From contig NZ_JAOWLE010000005.1 of assembly GCF_025751515.1 (NCBI RefSeq), forward strand, positions 186,001 to 250,000: a stretch of DNA of 64,000 nucleotides, given 5' to 3'. How positions within the stretch are numbered: position 1 is the first letter of the stretch; the number at the start of each line of letters is the position of its first letter. Of this stretch, positions 52,806-62,192 are shown piece after piece. The translations under genes were made by a program, and so were the position numbers. The notes under the pieces are model-generated. The model searched no databases. It was not told the DNA's origin and was given only the letters and a program-made list of their open reading frames with translations. Source of the DNA: Actibacterium sp. XHP0104 (GTDB lineage: Bacteria; Pseudomonadota; Alphaproteobacteria; Rhodobacterales; Rhodobacteraceae).

Positions 52806-53111
52806 TTACCAGCTCGATTTAACCATGCCGGGGATCTCGCCTTTGGAGCCGAGTTCACGCAGCATGATCCGCGACACCTTGAGCTTACGGTAGTAAGCGT
52901 GCGGGCGACCGGTCAGTTGGCAACGGTTGTGCAGACGGGTGGCCGAGCTGTTACGGGGCAGCTTGGCAAGTTTCAGGCGAGCCTTGAAACGCTCTTCCAT
53001 CGGCAGGTCTTCGTTATTCGCGATCTCTTTCAGCGCAGAACGCTTGGCGGCATATTGCTCCACCAGCTTCTGGCGCTTTTTCTCGCGCTCGATCATTGCT
53101 TTTTTAGCCAT
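52806..53111 (-). CDS. rpsN: 30S ribosomal protein uS14
   Basis: A 101-residue, zinc-free long form of uS14 ([40 protein letters not shown]). It lacks the CxxC zinc motifs of the short form. Confidence 0.97.
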   Translation of the reverse strand: MAKKAMIEREKKRQKLVEQYAAKRSALKEIANNEDLPMEERFKARLKLAKLPRNSSATRLHNRCQLTGRPHAYYRKLKVSRIMLRELGSKGEIPGMVKSSW

Positions 53112-53129
53112 CTATCTCTCTCCCCGCGC

Positions 53130-53693
53130 TCAGCTGTTGAAGGGCATGTTGAAATGCTTCAACAGCGCCTTGGCTTCCGCGTCGGTTTTCGCGGTGGTGG
53201 CAATCACGATGTCCATGCCCCAGACCTCGTCAACTTTGTCAAAGTTGATTTCGGGGAAGACGATGTGCTCTTTCAGACCCATGGCGTAGTTGCCACGACC
53301 ATCGAACGATTTGCCCGGCACGCCGCGGAAGTCGCGGATACGGGGCATGGCGATGGTGATCAGGCGGTCGAGGAATTCGTACATCCGGTCGCCACGCAGG
53401 GTCACTTTGACGCCCAGCGGCATTTCTTCACGGACGCGGAAACCGGCGATCGATTTCTTGGCCTTGTTCACGACGGCGTTCTGGCCGGCGATCGCGGTCA
53501 GGTCTTCCTGAGCCGATTTGACCTTCTTCGAGTCGCGCACGGCTTCGGCACCGCAGCCGATGTTCAGAACGATCTTGTCCAGACGCGGGATCTGCATGTC
53601 GTTCTTGTAGCCGAATTCTTCCTTCAGCGCGGCACGGATCTGGTCCTTGTACTGCGACTTCAGGCGCGGGGTGTAGGTTGCAGCATCCAGCAT
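53130..53693 (-). CDS. rplE: 50S ribosomal protein uL5
   Basis: A 187-residue protein binding 5S rRNA and the P-site region ([60 protein letters not shown]). Overlaps rplX by one base. Confidence 0.97.
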   Translation of the reverse strand: MLDAATYTPRLKSQYKDQIRAALKEEFGYKNDMQIPRLDKIVLNIGCGAEAVRDSKKVKSAQEDLTAIAGQNAVVNKAKKSIAGFRVREEMPLGVKVTLRGDRMYEFLDRLITIAMPRIRDFRGVPGKSFDGRGNYAMGLKEHIVFPEINFDKVDEVWGMDIVIATTAKTDAEAKALLKHFNMPFNS

Positions 53694-53998
53694 CAGATGG
53701 CCTCCCCGGTGGTTTTGGCGAAACGCACTTTCTTGCCGTCTTCCTCGCGGAAGCCGACGCGGGTGGCTTTGCCGTTGGCATCAAGCAGAGCCAGGTTCGA
53801 CAGGTCGATCGGCATCGCTTTGGGGATGCGGCCGCCCTGGCTGTTCTGGGTCTGACGCTGGTGGCGGATGGCGATATTGATGCCGTCCACGATGGCCTTG
53901 CCGTCCTTGGGCATCACGGCAGAGATTTCACCCTGCTTGCCCTTGTCCTTGCCGGCCAGCACGACGACCTTGTCGCCTTTACGGAGTTTCGCAGCCAT
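53693..53998 (-). CDS. rplX: 50S ribosomal protein uL24
   Basis: A 101-residue protein with the KOW motif near the N-terminus ([20 protein letters not shown]). Overlaps rplN by one base on its start side. Confidence 0.97.
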   Translation of the reverse strand: MAAKLRKGDKVVVLAGKDKGKQGEISAVMPKDGKAIVDGINIAIRHQRQTQNSQGGRIPKAMPIDLSNLALLDANGKATRVGFREEDGKKVRFAKTTGEAI

Positions 53999-54366
53999 TA
54001 CAGCACCTCCGGAGCAAGCGAGATGATTTTCATGAAGTTCTTGGCGCGCAGCTCACGAACGACGGGGCCGAAGATACGGGTGCCGACGGGCTCGTTGTTG
54101 TTATTCAGGATAACAGCTGCGTTGCGATCGAAACGGATCGCGGTGCCGTCTTCACGGCGAACTTCTTTGGCGGTGCGCACGACGACGGCCTTACGGACGT
54201 CACCTTTTTTCACGCGGCCGCGCGGGATGGCTTCCTTCACCGAGACGACAATGATGTCGCCGACGGAGGCGTATTTACGCTTGGAACCACCCAGGACCTT
54301 GATGCACTGAACACGGCGAGCGCCGGAGTTGTCAGCGACATCCAGATTGGTCTGCATCTGGATCAT
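53998..54366 (-). CDS. rplN: 50S ribosomal protein uL14
   Basis: A 122-residue protein ([40 protein letters not shown]). Standard length and context between rpsQ and rplX. Confidence 0.98.
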   Translation of the reverse strand: MIQMQTNLDVADNSGARRVQCIKVLGGSKRKYASVGDIIVVSVKEAIPRGRVKKGDVRKAVVVRTAKEVRREDGTAIRFDRNAAVILNNNNEPVGTRIFGPVVRELRAKNFMKIISLAPEVL

Positions 54367-54429
54367 GTGGTTTCTCCCGACCTGTGGGGACGAGGCCCCA
54401 GGGTTTCGATTAGACTGATGGTCGTGACC

Positions 54430-54660
54430 TTAGGCGGTCACAACTTCCCAGCGTTTGGTCTTCGAGATCGGCGCACATTCCTGAATGCGGACGCTGTCGC
54501 CGGTCTTGAATTGGTTGTTCGCATCGTGAGCCCGGTATTTCTTGGACTTACGGATGGTTTTCTTAAGAACGGGGTGCGTGAAGCGGCGTTCCACCAGAAC
54601 GGTAATGGTCTGGTCGTTCTTGTCGCTGGTCACGGTGCCTTGCAGGATACGTTTGGGCAT
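54430..54660 (-). CDS. rpsQ: 30S ribosomal protein uS17
   Basis: A 76-residue protein ([40 protein letters not shown]). It follows rpmC by 15 bases. Confidence 0.97.
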   Translation of the reverse strand: MPKRILQGTVTSDKNDQTITVLVERRFTHPVLKKTIRKSKKYRAHDANNQFKTGDSVRIQECAPISKTKRWEVVTA

Positions 54661-54675
54661 GTCTCAGTGCTCCTC

Positions 54676-54876
54676 TTACTCGGCCGCTTCGGCAGCTTTT
54701 TGGTTCAGAACGGTTTGCACGCGGGCAACGTCACGACGGACGGTACGCATGCGGGCGGTGTTCTCAAGGGCACCGGTCGCCTGCTGGAAACGCAGGTTGA
54801 AGGCTTCTTTCTTGAGCGCGGTCAGCTGGTCACGCAGCTGATCGGGCGTCTTGTCACGCAGTTCCTGGGCGTTCAT
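54676..54876 (-). CDS. rpmC: 50S ribosomal protein uL29
   Basis: A 66-residue helical protein ([20 protein letters not shown] then [19 protein letters not shown]). It is the first gene of its own unit here, whereas rplP is directly upstream in most bacteria. Confidence 0.96.
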   Translation of the reverse strand: MNAQELRDKTPDQLRDQLTALKKEAFNLRFQQATGALENTARMRTVRRDVARVQTVLNQKAAEAAE

Positions 54877-54992
54877 CGCCTTTTTCCTTTCTCAAACACC
54901 GGCCAGCCCCTGATTGATCAGGGTAACCAAAGACCCGGTGGTTCAATGACAGACACACGATTCCCGTCGCCGGGTCTCGTGAGATGCCGCTC

Positions 54993-55020
54993 TATAAGGG
55001 AGGGGTTACCAGAGGGCAAG
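54993..55020 (-). promoter_or_regulatory. Sigma70-like promoter for the rpmC-rpmD unit
   Basis: On the minus strand TTGCCC (55020-55015), a 16-base spacer and TTATAG (54998-54993), about 117 bases before rpmC. Its layout resembles the rplS promoter (TTGCCA-N16-TATAAG). The 234-base gap between rpmC and the plus-strand membrane gene holds no other gene. Confidence 0.55.
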
Positions 55021-55110
55021 GGAAAGTTTGGATTTCGGGCTTTTGCTATTGCCTATGTACCCTGCCCTTCACAAGATCGCTGCGGGGCGTAAGCAGAAGC
55101 GAGATTCAGT

Positions 55111-55395
55111 ATGTATCCAACAGATGCCAAACGCTTGTTCATTCGGTTCCAGACCGGGAACCTGCTGGTGTCACTACTACTGAAACTGGTGCCCCTCTGG
55201 ACGGTTGGCATGGCCTGGCTGATCACGCCAATCTTTGCACTCAAGATGATCGCCCTACTTTGGTGGAACCGCTATCCGCAAGACAGATCCGGGTGGTCTT
55301 TAGCCTTTTTCGGGATCGCCTGCCTAGACGTGGCGGCGCTTTTCCTGACCGGGGCGTTCTCGATCTACAGCCTGCTTATCACGCTTCTGCTGTAA
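55111..55395 (+). CDS. Small membrane protein inserted between rplP and rpmC
   Basis: A 94-residue protein with three hydrophobic helices (about residues 18-37, 41-50 and 63-94), starting at ATG (MYPTDAKRLFIRFQTGNLLV). I do not recognise a family. It is on the plus strand, opposite to the ribosomal genes, and is followed by a strong bidirectional terminator. Confidence 0.6.
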   Translation: MYPTDAKRLFIRFQTGNLLVSLLLKLVPLWTVGMAWLITPIFALKMIALLWWNRYPQDRSGWSLAFFGIACLDVAALFLTGAFSIYSLLITLLL

Positions 55396-55449
55396 GACGT
55401 TCGCCCGGATACCCAGCGCCTTCGCGGGTCAGGTGCCTTCCCAAATGAA

Positions 55450-55472
55450 AACCCCCGCCAATGGCGGGGGTT
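55450..55472. terminator. Bidirectional terminator between the membrane gene and rplP
   Basis: AACCCCCGCC and GGCGGGGGTT, a perfect 10-base-pair stem with a 3-base loop, A-rich on one side and TTCATCATTTT on the other. It ends the rplB-rplP unit on the minus strand and the small membrane gene on the plus strand. Confidence 0.85.
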
Positions 55473-55495
55473 CATCATTTTGCTTATGTCCGACC

Positions 55496-55909
55496 TTACC
55501 AGTCTTCGCGAACCACCACGCGGCATTTCACCGGCAGTTTCATCGCGGCCAGGCGCAGAGCCTCGCGCGCCACGGCTTCCGAGACACCATCGATCTCGAA
55601 CATGACGCGGCCGGGCTTGACCTTGGCGGCCCAGAAGTCGACCGAACCTTTACCTTTACCCATACGAACCTCGGTGGGTTTCGACGTCACCGGGGTGTCG
55701 GGGAAGATACGGATCCAGACACGGCCCTGACGCTTCATGTGGCGGGTCATGGCACGACGCGCAGCTTCGATCTGACGCGCGGTGATGCGCTCAGGCTGGA
55801 TCGATTTCAGACCATAGGTGCCAAAGTTCAGGGTCGAACCGCCTTTTGCTTCGCCGTGGATACGGCCTTTGTGCATCTTGCGGAATTTCGTACGCTTCGG
55901 TTGCAGCAT
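55496..55909 (-). CDS. rplP: 50S ribosomal protein uL16
   Basis: A 137-residue protein ([40 protein letters not shown]), near the peptidyl transferase centre. It is last in the rplB-rpsS-rplV-rpsC-rplP unit, which then terminates. Confidence 0.98.
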   Translation of the reverse strand: MLQPKRTKFRKMHKGRIHGEAKGGSTLNFGTYGLKSIQPERITARQIEAARRAMTRHMKRQGRVWIRIFPDTPVTSKPTEVRMGKGKGSVDFWAAKVKPGRVMFEIDGVSEAVAREALRLAAMKLPVKCRVVVREDW

Positions 55910-55921
55910 CTCGTCAACTCC

Positions 55922-56629
55922 TTAACGACGGCCGCCGGCGCCACGGGGCGCGGGACCTTCCTGGAGCTCCTGCTGGCGACGGTCACGAGCCTGAGGGTCG
56001 TGTTCCATGATCTCGCCTTTGAAGATCCAGACTTTGATGCCGATGATGCCATACGGGGTCGAAGCCTCGGCATGTGCATAATCGATGTCGGCACGCAGGG
56101 TGTGCAGCGGCACACGGCCTTCGCGATACCACTCGGTGCGGGCGATCTCGGCGCCACCCAGACGGCCAGCGACGTTCACGCGGATGCCCAGGGCACCCAT
56201 ACGCATGGCGTTCTGAACCGAGCGCTTCATGGCACGGCGGAACGACACACGGCGTTCAAGCTGCTGAGCGATGCTCTCGGCCACCAGGGTGGCGTCCAGC
56301 TCGGGCTTGCGCACTTCAACGATGTTCAGGTGCAGTTCGCTGTCCGTCATGTTGGCCAGCTTCTTGCGCAGAACTTCGATATCGGCGCCTTTTTTGCCGA
56401 TGATCACGCCGGGGCGGGCGGTGTGGATCGTGACGCGGCACTTTTTGTGCGGACGCTCGATAATCACACGGCTGATGCCGGCCTGCTTGCACTCTTCCTT
56501 GACGAACTCACGGATTTTCAGGTCTTCCAGCAGAAGATTCCCGTAATCCTTGGTGTCGGCATACCAGCGGCTGTCCCAGGTGCGGTTCACCTGCAGGCGC
56601 ATGCCGATCGGATTAACCTTATGACCCAT
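55922..56629 (-). CDS. rpsC: 30S ribosomal protein uS3
   Basis: A 235-residue protein with the KH domain ([20 protein letters not shown]) and the C-terminal SxRRAMK segment ([20 protein letters not shown]). The tail is Arg/Gln-rich. The start overlaps rplV by one base. Confidence 0.98.
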   Translation of the reverse strand: MGHKVNPIGMRLQVNRTWDSRWYADTKDYGNLLLEDLKIREFVKEECKQAGISRVIIERPHKKCRVTIHTARPGVIIGKKGADIEVLRKKLANMTDSELHLNIVEVRKPELDATLVAESIAQQLERRVSFRRAMKRSVQNAMRMGALGIRVNVAGRLGGAEIARTEWYREGRVPLHTLRADIDYAHAEASTPYGIIGIKVWIFKGEIMEHDPQARDRRQQELQEGPAPRGAGGRR

Positions 56630-57009
56630 TAGGCTTGCTCCTCAACTTGACGCACCTTGATGGTGAGTTCCGAAAACGGCTTCATGATCTTGCCAAACCG
56701 GCCACGGGCACGCGGGCGACCGCGCTTCATGGTCAGGTTCTTGCCAACATAGGCTTCGGCGACGATCAGCTCGTCCACATCCAGGTTGTGGTTGTTTTCG
56801 GCGTTGGCGATGGCCGACTGAAGGCATTTCTTCACGTCGTCAGCGATACGCTTTTTGCTGAAGGTCAGATCGGCCAGGGCCTTGTCGACCTTCTTGCCAC
56901 GGATCATGGCAGCAACCAGGTTCAGTTTCTGCGGCGAAGTGCGAAGCATGCGCGTCTTGGCGATGGCTTCGTTCTCGGCCACGCGGCGCGGGTTCTTTTC
57001 CTTACCCAT
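56629..57009 (-). CDS. rplV: 50S ribosomal protein uL22
   Basis: A 126-residue protein ([51 protein letters not shown]), reaching into the exit tunnel. Standard position. Confidence 0.98.
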   Translation of the reverse strand: MGKEKNPRRVAENEAIAKTRMLRTSPQKLNLVAAMIRGKKVDKALADLTFSKKRIADDVKKCLQSAIANAENNHNLDVDELIVAEAYVGKNLTMKRGRPRARGRFGKIMKPFSELTIKVRQVEEQA

Positions 57010-57012
57010 GGC

Positions 57013-57291
57013 TTACTTCCTCTTCGCTTTCTTGTCCGCGGCGTGACCGTAGTAGGTACGGGTCGGCGCGTACTCACCGAACTTCTGACCGATCATGTCT
57101 TCCGACACGTTGACCGGAATGTGCTTTTGACCGTTGTACACGCCAAACGTCAGGCCCACGAACTGGGGCAGGATCGTCGAGCGGCGCGACCAGATCTTGA
57201 TAACTTCGTTGCGGCCCGATTCCCGAGATTTCTCAGCTTTCTTGAGAACGTAGGAATCAACGAAGGGGCCTTTCCAAACAGAACGTGCCAT
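57013..57291 (-). CDS. rpsS: 30S ribosomal protein uS19
   Basis: A 92-residue protein ([40 protein letters not shown]). It is the partner of RimM during 30S head assembly. Confidence 0.98.
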   Translation of the reverse strand: MARSVWKGPFVDSYVLKKAEKSRESGRNEVIKIWSRRSTILPQFVGLTFGVYNGQKHIPVNVSEDMIGQKFGEYAPTRTYYGHAADKKAKRK

Positions 57292-57294
57292 GTC

Positions 57295-58137
57295 TTACCG
57301 GCCCTTCTTCTTGGCGTGACGCGAGCGGATGATCAGCTTGCTGGACGCCTTGTTCTTGTTGCGAGTGCGAGCACCCTTGGTCGGCTTACCCCAGGGGGTA
57401 ACCGGGTGACGGCCACCCGAGGTGCGGCCTTCACCACCGCCGTGCGGGTGGTCGATCGGGTTCATAACCACACCACGGACCGACGGACGCTTGCCATAGT
57501 GGCGGTTACGACCGGCTTTGCCGAGGTTCTGGTTGCTGTTGTCGGGGTTCGACACGGCGCCAACGGTGGCCATGCATTCCTGACGCACCATGCGCAGTTC
57601 GCCCGAGGACAGGCGGATCTGGGCATAGCCGCCGTCACGACCAACGAACTGGGCATAGGTGCCGGCAGCGCGAGCGATCTGACCGCCCTTGCCCTGCTTG
57701 AGTTCGATGTTGTGAACGATGGTACCGATCGGCATGCCGGTGAACGGCATGGCGTTGCCCGGCTTCACGTCAGCCTTGGTCGAGGCGACAACGCTGTCAC
57801 CAACGGCCAGACGCTGCGGCGCCAGGATGTAGGCCTGCTCGCCATCTTCATAGCGAATGAGGGCAATGAATGCGGTCCGGTTGGGATCGTATTCGATGCG
57901 TTCCACGGTTGCGGGAACGTCGAACTTGTTCCGCTTGAAGTCCACGATACGATAAAGACGCTTCGCGCCACCGCCGCGGCGGCGCATCGTGATCCGTCCG
58001 GTGTTGTTCCGGCCGCCCTTCTTGGTCAGACCCTCGGTGAGGGCTTTGACAGGACGTCCTTTCCACAGCTCCGAACGGTCGATCAGCACCAGCCCACGCT
58101 GGCCCGGCGTCGTCGGCTTATACGACTTGAGTGCCAT
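57295..58137 (-). CDS. rplB: 50S ribosomal protein uL2
   Basis: A 280-residue protein ([40 protein letters not shown] near residue 225, with the conserved histidine). It opens the second ribosomal unit, with its own promoter, instead of following rplW directly. Confidence 0.98.
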   Translation of the reverse strand: MALKSYKPTTPGQRGLVLIDRSELWKGRPVKALTEGLTKKGGRNNTGRITMRRRGGGAKRLYRIVDFKRNKFDVPATVERIEYDPNRTAFIALIRYEDGEQAYILAPQRLAVGDSVVASTKADVKPGNAMPFTGMPIGTIVHNIELKQGKGGQIARAAGTYAQFVGRDGGYAQIRLSSGELRMVRQECMATVGAVSNPDNSNQNLGKAGRNRHYGKRPSVRGVVMNPIDHPHGGGEGRTSGGRHPVTPWGKPTKGARTRNKNKASSKLIIRSRHAKKKGR

Positions 58138-58279
58138 GCTTTCTGTCTTCCGTCTAGCTAACGGCGGGTTACCCCGCCTATGTGCGACCCCTTGCGGGGC
58201 CAGGTTATAGGGCCCCGAAGGTCCCAAAATTCCAAAATCAACGGGCCCCGGAACGAATCCGAGGCCACGCGATGGCCGG

Positions 58280-58308
58280 GGTATAGTGCGATTGCGGGGG
58301 GTTGTCTA
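58280..58308 (-). promoter_or_regulatory. Sigma70-like promoter for the rplB-rplP unit
   Basis: On the minus strand TAGACA (58308-58303), a 17-base spacer and TATACC (58285-58280), 143 bases before rplB. The 327-base space between rplB and the phasin gene holds this element and otherwise nothing I can identify. Confidence 0.6.
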
Positions 58309-58464
58309 TAGCAGCAGCCTTGTTTCTTTGGCCAAACCCGCGTGCGCGCCCGAAGCGCTGACCGGCGGAATGGCGCCTTTGGTGCGGGAATTCAATCCAG
58401 ATCAAATCGCCCCTGCCCGATCCGTAGTAAACTAGGCCATCAAGAAGAAAACAGGAGAGAAGCG

Positions 58465-58818
58465 ATGGCGAAATCCGCTAAGAAACCCGAGGCCGCCGAT
58501 AACAGCATGTCGGCGATGACCGCGGCCATGATGGCCGGGAACCCGCTGCTGGCCAAGGCATGGACCGACATGATGGAGGAAAGCGCCCGCTTTCTGTCCG
58601 AGCGGCTGAAAGAGGATATGGACACCCAGGCCGCCTTTATGGCGTGCAAGTCGCCGGTCGAGATGGCGCAGGTGCAGTCCGAGTTCTTTCGCAAGGCGAT
58701 GGAGGATTACACCGCAGAGGCGCAGCGGATGTTCGCGCTGATGACCGAAGCCACCGAACAGGCGCTCAAGCAATCCGGGACGGGCGTCAAGCGTAAATAC
58801 GACGACGTGCCGATCTGA
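58465..58818 (+). CDS. Phasin-like protein
   Basis: A 117-residue, highly helical, Met/Ala/Glu-rich protein (AGNPLLAKAWTDMMEESARF, MACKSPVEMAQVQSEFFRKA, DYTAEAQRMFALMTEATEQA) of the pattern seen in phasins, which coat polyhydroxyalkanoate granules. AGGAGA precedes the ATG. It lies on the plus strand between rplW and rplB, within the ribosomal cluster, and has its own terminator. Confidence 0.75.
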   Translation: MAKSAKKPEAADNSMSAMTAAMMAGNPLLAKAWTDMMEESARFLSERLKEDMDTQAAFMACKSPVEMAQVQSEFFRKAMEDYTAEAQRMFALMTEATEQALKQSGTGVKRKYDDVPI

Positions 58819-58862
58819 CGGCGCGTGTCGCCCCGCCCTGCCCTGCCCGGGCTGGCAACGAA

Positions 58863-58892
58863 AAACCCCGGCCGCTGGCGCAGCCGGGGTTT
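58863..58892. terminator. Bidirectional terminator between phasin and rplW
   Basis: AAACCCCGGC and GCCGGGGTTT pair over 10 bases, followed by CTTTCTTTT on the plus strand and TTTTTCGTTG on the minus strand. It ends the phasin gene and the fusA-to-rplW unit. Confidence 0.85.
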
Positions 58893-58917
58893 CTTTCTTT
58901 TCAGGCTCTCGCTCGAC

Positions 58918-59214
58918 TTACAGACCGGTGGTCACGTCGATCGTGTTGCCCTCTTCCAGGGTCACGTAGGCCTTTTTGACGTCCTTACGCTTGCCCAGCA
59001 TGCCGCGGAACCGCTTGACCTTGCCTTTGGTGATGGTGGTGTTCACCGACTTCACCTTGACGCCAAACAGGCTTTCGACGGCCTCTTTGATCTGCGGTTT
59101 GTTCGCGTCGATCGCGACCTCAAAGACAACCGCGCCGTTTTCGGACGCCATGGTGGCCTTTTCGGTGATGATCGGCTTGCGGATCACGTCGTAATGTTTT
59201 GCTTCGGCACTCAT
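58918..59214 (-). CDS. rplW: 50S ribosomal protein uL23
   Basis: A 98-residue protein at the exit tunnel ([36 protein letters not shown]-like). It is followed by a terminator, and rplB is separated from it by the phasin gene. Its ATG overlaps rplD. Confidence 0.97.
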   Translation of the reverse strand: MSAEAKHYDVIRKPIITEKATMASENGAVVFEVAIDANKPQIKEAVESLFGVKVKSVNTTITKGKVKRFRGMLGKRKDVKKAYVTLEEGNTIDVTTGL

Positions 59215-59828
59215 TTCAGTCGAGCCTCCAGAGCTTCGACACCCGCCTTCGTGAGCACCAGGGTGTCACGCTTGAGGATGTCATAAACGTTGGCACCCAT
59301 CGACGGCAGCACATCGAGACCTTCGATGTTGCGGGCAGCGCGGGCGAAACCTTCGTTCACCGTTGCACCGTCGATGATCAGGGCACGTTTCCAGCCCAGG
59401 TTTTTCACCTGTTTGGCCAGGGCCGCGGTCTTGCCATCCGACTCGGCGGCGTCGATCACGACCAGCTCGCCTGCGGCCAGCTTGGCCGACAGGGCGTGCT
59501 TGAGACCCAGCTTGCGGAACTTCTTGGTCAGGTCATGACCATGGCTGCGCGGGGTCGGGCCCTTGTAGATACCACCCTTGCGGAAGATCGGCGCGTTGCG
59601 GTCACCGTGGCGGGCGCCGCCGGTGCCTTTCTGGCGATAGATCTTCTTGGTCGAGTAGCTGGTCTCCGAGCGGGTCTTGACCTTGTGGGTGCCGGCTTGC
59701 GCGTTGTTGCGCTGCCAACGGACCACACGGTGCAGGATGTCCACGCGGGGCTCCAGGCCGAAGATGTCATCGGCCAGCTCGATCGAACCGGCTTTGCCGG
59801 CATCCAGCTTGATCACATCAAGTTTCAT
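59211..59828 (-). CDS. rplD: 50S ribosomal protein uL4
   Basis: A 205-residue protein ([40 protein letters not shown]). In E. coli this protein represses its own operon; I did not find the equivalent leader. It overlaps both neighbours. Confidence 0.97.
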   Translation of the reverse strand: MKLDVIKLDAGKAGSIELADDIFGLEPRVDILHRVVRWQRNNAQAGTHKVKTRSETSYSTKKIYRQKGTGGARHGDRNAPIFRKGGIYKGPTPRSHGHDLTKKFRKLGLKHALSAKLAAGELVVIDAAESDGKTAALAKQVKNLGWKRALIIDGATVNEGFARAARNIEGLDVLPSMGANVYDILKRDTLVLTKAGVEALEARLK

Positions 59829-60550
59829 GCTTCGCCTCCTTCGGCAGGCGCTTCTTCAGCGGCGGCTTCAACCTGGGCCGAACGCAGGGCGGCGGGCAGA
59901 ACCAGGTTCTCGGGAACCGGCTTCTTCACGGCGTCCTTGATCGTGACCCAGCCACCTTTCGAGCCGGGAACGGCGCCCTTGACCATGATCAGACCACGGT
60001 CGGCATCGGTTTTCACGACTTGCAGGTTCTGGGTGGTCACACGGGCAGCACCCATGTGGCCGGCCATTTTCTTGCCTTTGAACACGCGGCCCGGTTCCTG
60101 ACACTGACCGGTCGAACCGTGCGAACGGTGGCTGATCGACACACCGTGCGAGGCGCGCAGACCACCAAAGTTGTGGCGTTTCATGGCACCGGCAAAACCT
60201 TTACCGATCGAAGTGCCCGAAACGTCGACATACTGACCTGCGAAATAGTGGTCAGCGGTGATCTCTTCACCAACCTCGATCAGGTTTTCGGGGGCCACGC
60301 GGAATTCGGCCAGCTTGCGCTTGGGCGCAACGTTGGCTTTGGCGAAAACGCCACGCATGGGGGCCGAAACCCGTTTGGCCTTGGCCGTGCCGGCGCCCAG
60401 CTGAACGGCGGTGTAGCCGTCTTTGTCAGCGGTACGCTGTGCAACAACCTGCAGGTTGTCGAGCTGAAGAACGGTCACAGGGATCTGCTTTCCGTCTTCC
60501 ATGAAAAGCCGGGTCATGCCGACTTTCTTTGCGATAACTCCAGAGCGCAT
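59825..60550 (-). CDS. rplC: 50S ribosomal protein uL3
   Basis: A 241-residue protein ([60 protein letters not shown]) with an acidic, Ala-rich tail. It follows rpsJ by 14 bases. Confidence 0.97.
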   Translation of the reverse strand: MRSGVIAKKVGMTRLFMEDGKQIPVTVLQLDNLQVVAQRTADKDGYTAVQLGAGTAKAKRVSAPMRGVFAKANVAPKRKLAEFRVAPENLIEVGEEITADHYFAGQYVDVSGTSIGKGFAGAMKRHNFGGLRASHGVSISHRSHGSTGQCQEPGRVFKGKKMAGHMGAARVTTQNLQVVKTDADRGLIMVKGAVPGSKGGWVTIKDAVKKPVPENLVLPAALRSAQVEAAAEEAPAEGGEA

Positions 60551-60564
60551 CTGCGATACCCTCC

Positions 60565-60873
60565 TTAAACCTTGATCTCGACGTCAACGCCGGCGGCGAG
60601 GTCGAGCTTCATCAGCGCGTCCACGGTCTGGGGCGTCGGGTCGATAATGTCGAGAAGGCGCTTGTGGGTACGGATTTCCCACTGGTCACGCGATTTCTTG
60701 TCGACGTGGGGGCCACGGAGAACCGTGAATTTTTCGATCTTGTTCGGCAGCGGAATCGGGCCACGAACCTGCGCGCCAGTGCGCTTTGCAGTGTTCACGA
60801 TTTCCTGGGTGCTGGCGTCCAGTACCCGGTAATCAAAGGCCTTAAGCCGAATGCGAATGTTTTGCGACTGCAT
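60565..60873 (-). CDS. rpsJ: 30S ribosomal protein uS10
   Basis: A 102-residue protein ([40 protein letters not shown]). It also serves transcription antitermination as NusE. It lies 81 bases after tuf. Confidence 0.98.
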   Translation of the reverse strand: MQSQNIRIRLKAFDYRVLDASTQEIVNTAKRTGAQVRGPIPLPNKIEKFTVLRGPHVDKKSRDQWEIRTHKRLLDIIDPTPQTVDALMKLDLAAGVDVEIKV

Positions 60874-60954
60874 AGTCAGTGCCTTTCGCGGCTAGAGGTT
60901 GAGAGGTGGAGCGGGGGTCATTCCCCGCCCCACGTCGAACCCGAAGGTTTTTTG

Positions 60955-62130
60955 TTACTCGATGATTTTCGAGACGACGCCGGCGCCGACGGTGCGGCCG
61001 CCTTCACGGATGGCGAAGCGCAGGCCGTCTTCCATGGCGATCGGCGCGATCAGTTCAACGTTGAACTTCAGGTTGTCGCCCGGCATCACCATCTCGGTGC
61101 CTTCCGGCAGAATCACGGTCCCGGTCACGTCCGTGGTACGGAAGTAGAACTGCGGACGGTAGTTCGCGAAGAACGGGGTGTGACGGCCGCCTTCTTCCTT
61201 GGTCAGGATATAGGCTTCGGCTTCGAACTTGGTGTGCGGGGTCACCGAGCCGGGCTTACACAGAACCTGGCCGCGCTCGACGCCATCACGCTCAACACCA
61301 CGCAGCAGGGCGCCGATGTTGTCGCCGGCTTCACCGCGGTCCAGCAGCTTGCGGAACATTTCCACACCGGTACAGGTGGTTTTCTTGGTGTCGCGGATGC
61401 CGACGATTTCCATCTCGTCGCCAACGTTGATCACGCCACGCTCGACACGGCCGGTCACAACGGTGCCGCGGCCCGAGATCGAGAACACGTCTTCAACCGG
61501 CATCAGGAAGGGCAGGTCAACAGCGCGGGCCGGGGTCGGGATGTATTCGTCCACGGCGGCCATCAGGGCTTTGATCTTCTCTTCGCCGATTTCCGGGTCA
61601 CGGCCTTCCATCGCGGCCAGGGCCGAACCGGCAATGATCGGAATATCGTCGCCGGGATATTCATACGAGCTCAGCAGCTCGCGGATTTCCATCTCGACCA
61701 GCTCCAGCAGCTCTTCGTCGTCGACCTGGTCAACCTTGTTCATGAACACGACCATGTAGGGAATGCCCACCTGGCGACCCAGCAGGATGTGCTCGCGGGT
61801 CTGCGGCATCGGGCCGTCAGCAGCGTTCACAACCAGGATCGCGCCGTCCATCTGGGCGGCACCGGTGATCATGTTCTTCACATAGTCGGCGTGGCCGGGG
61901 CAGTCGACGTGGGCATAGTGACGGGCTTCGGTCTCATACTCGACGTGGGCGGTCGAGATGGTGATGCCGCGGGCCTTCTCTTCGGGCGCGCCGTCAATCT
62001 GGTCATAGGCTTTGAAGTCACCAAAATACTTGGTGATCGCTGCCGTCAGGGTCGTCTTGCCGTGGTCAACGTGGCCAATCGTGCCGATGTTCACGTGCGG
62101 TTTCGTGCGTTCAAACTTTGCCTTAGCCAT
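60955..62130 (-). CDS. tuf: Elongation factor Tu
   Basis: A 391-residue GTPase: [13 protein letters not shown] at about 19, [12 protein letters not shown] near 80, [11 protein letters not shown] near 135. It delivers aminoacyl-tRNA to the ribosome. Only one copy is in the window. Confidence 0.98.
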   Translation of the reverse strand: MAKAKFERTKPHVNIGTIGHVDHGKTTLTAAITKYFGDFKAYDQIDGAPEEKARGITISTAHVEYETEARHYAHVDCPGHADYVKNMITGAAQMDGAILVVNAADGPMPQTREHILLGRQVGIPYMVVFMNKVDQVDDEELLELVEMEIRELLSSYEYPGDDIPIIAGSALAAMEGRDPEIGEEKIKALMAAVDEYIPTPARAVDLPFLMPVEDVFSISGRGTVVTGRVERGVINVGDEMEIVGIRDTKKTTCTGVEMFRKLLDRGEAGDNIGALLRGVERDGVERGQVLCKPGSVTPHTKFEAEAYILTKEEGGRHTPFFANYRPQFYFRTTDVTGTVILPEGTEMVMPGDNLKFNVELIAPIAMEDGLRFAIREGGRTVGAGVVSKIIE

Positions 62131-62158
62131 AATGGCCTCCTGTTAATCTGTGGCAGGC

Positions 62159-62178
62159 GGTGCGCCCGTAGGCGCACC
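62159..62178. other. Hairpin in the fusA-tuf spacer
   Basis: GGTGCGCC-CGTA-GGCGCACC, a perfect 8-base-pair stem 15 bases after the fusA stop without a U-tract. It may be an mRNA processing site rather than a terminator. Confidence 0.5.
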
Positions 62179-62192
62179 TCTCGCTGTTTCGC

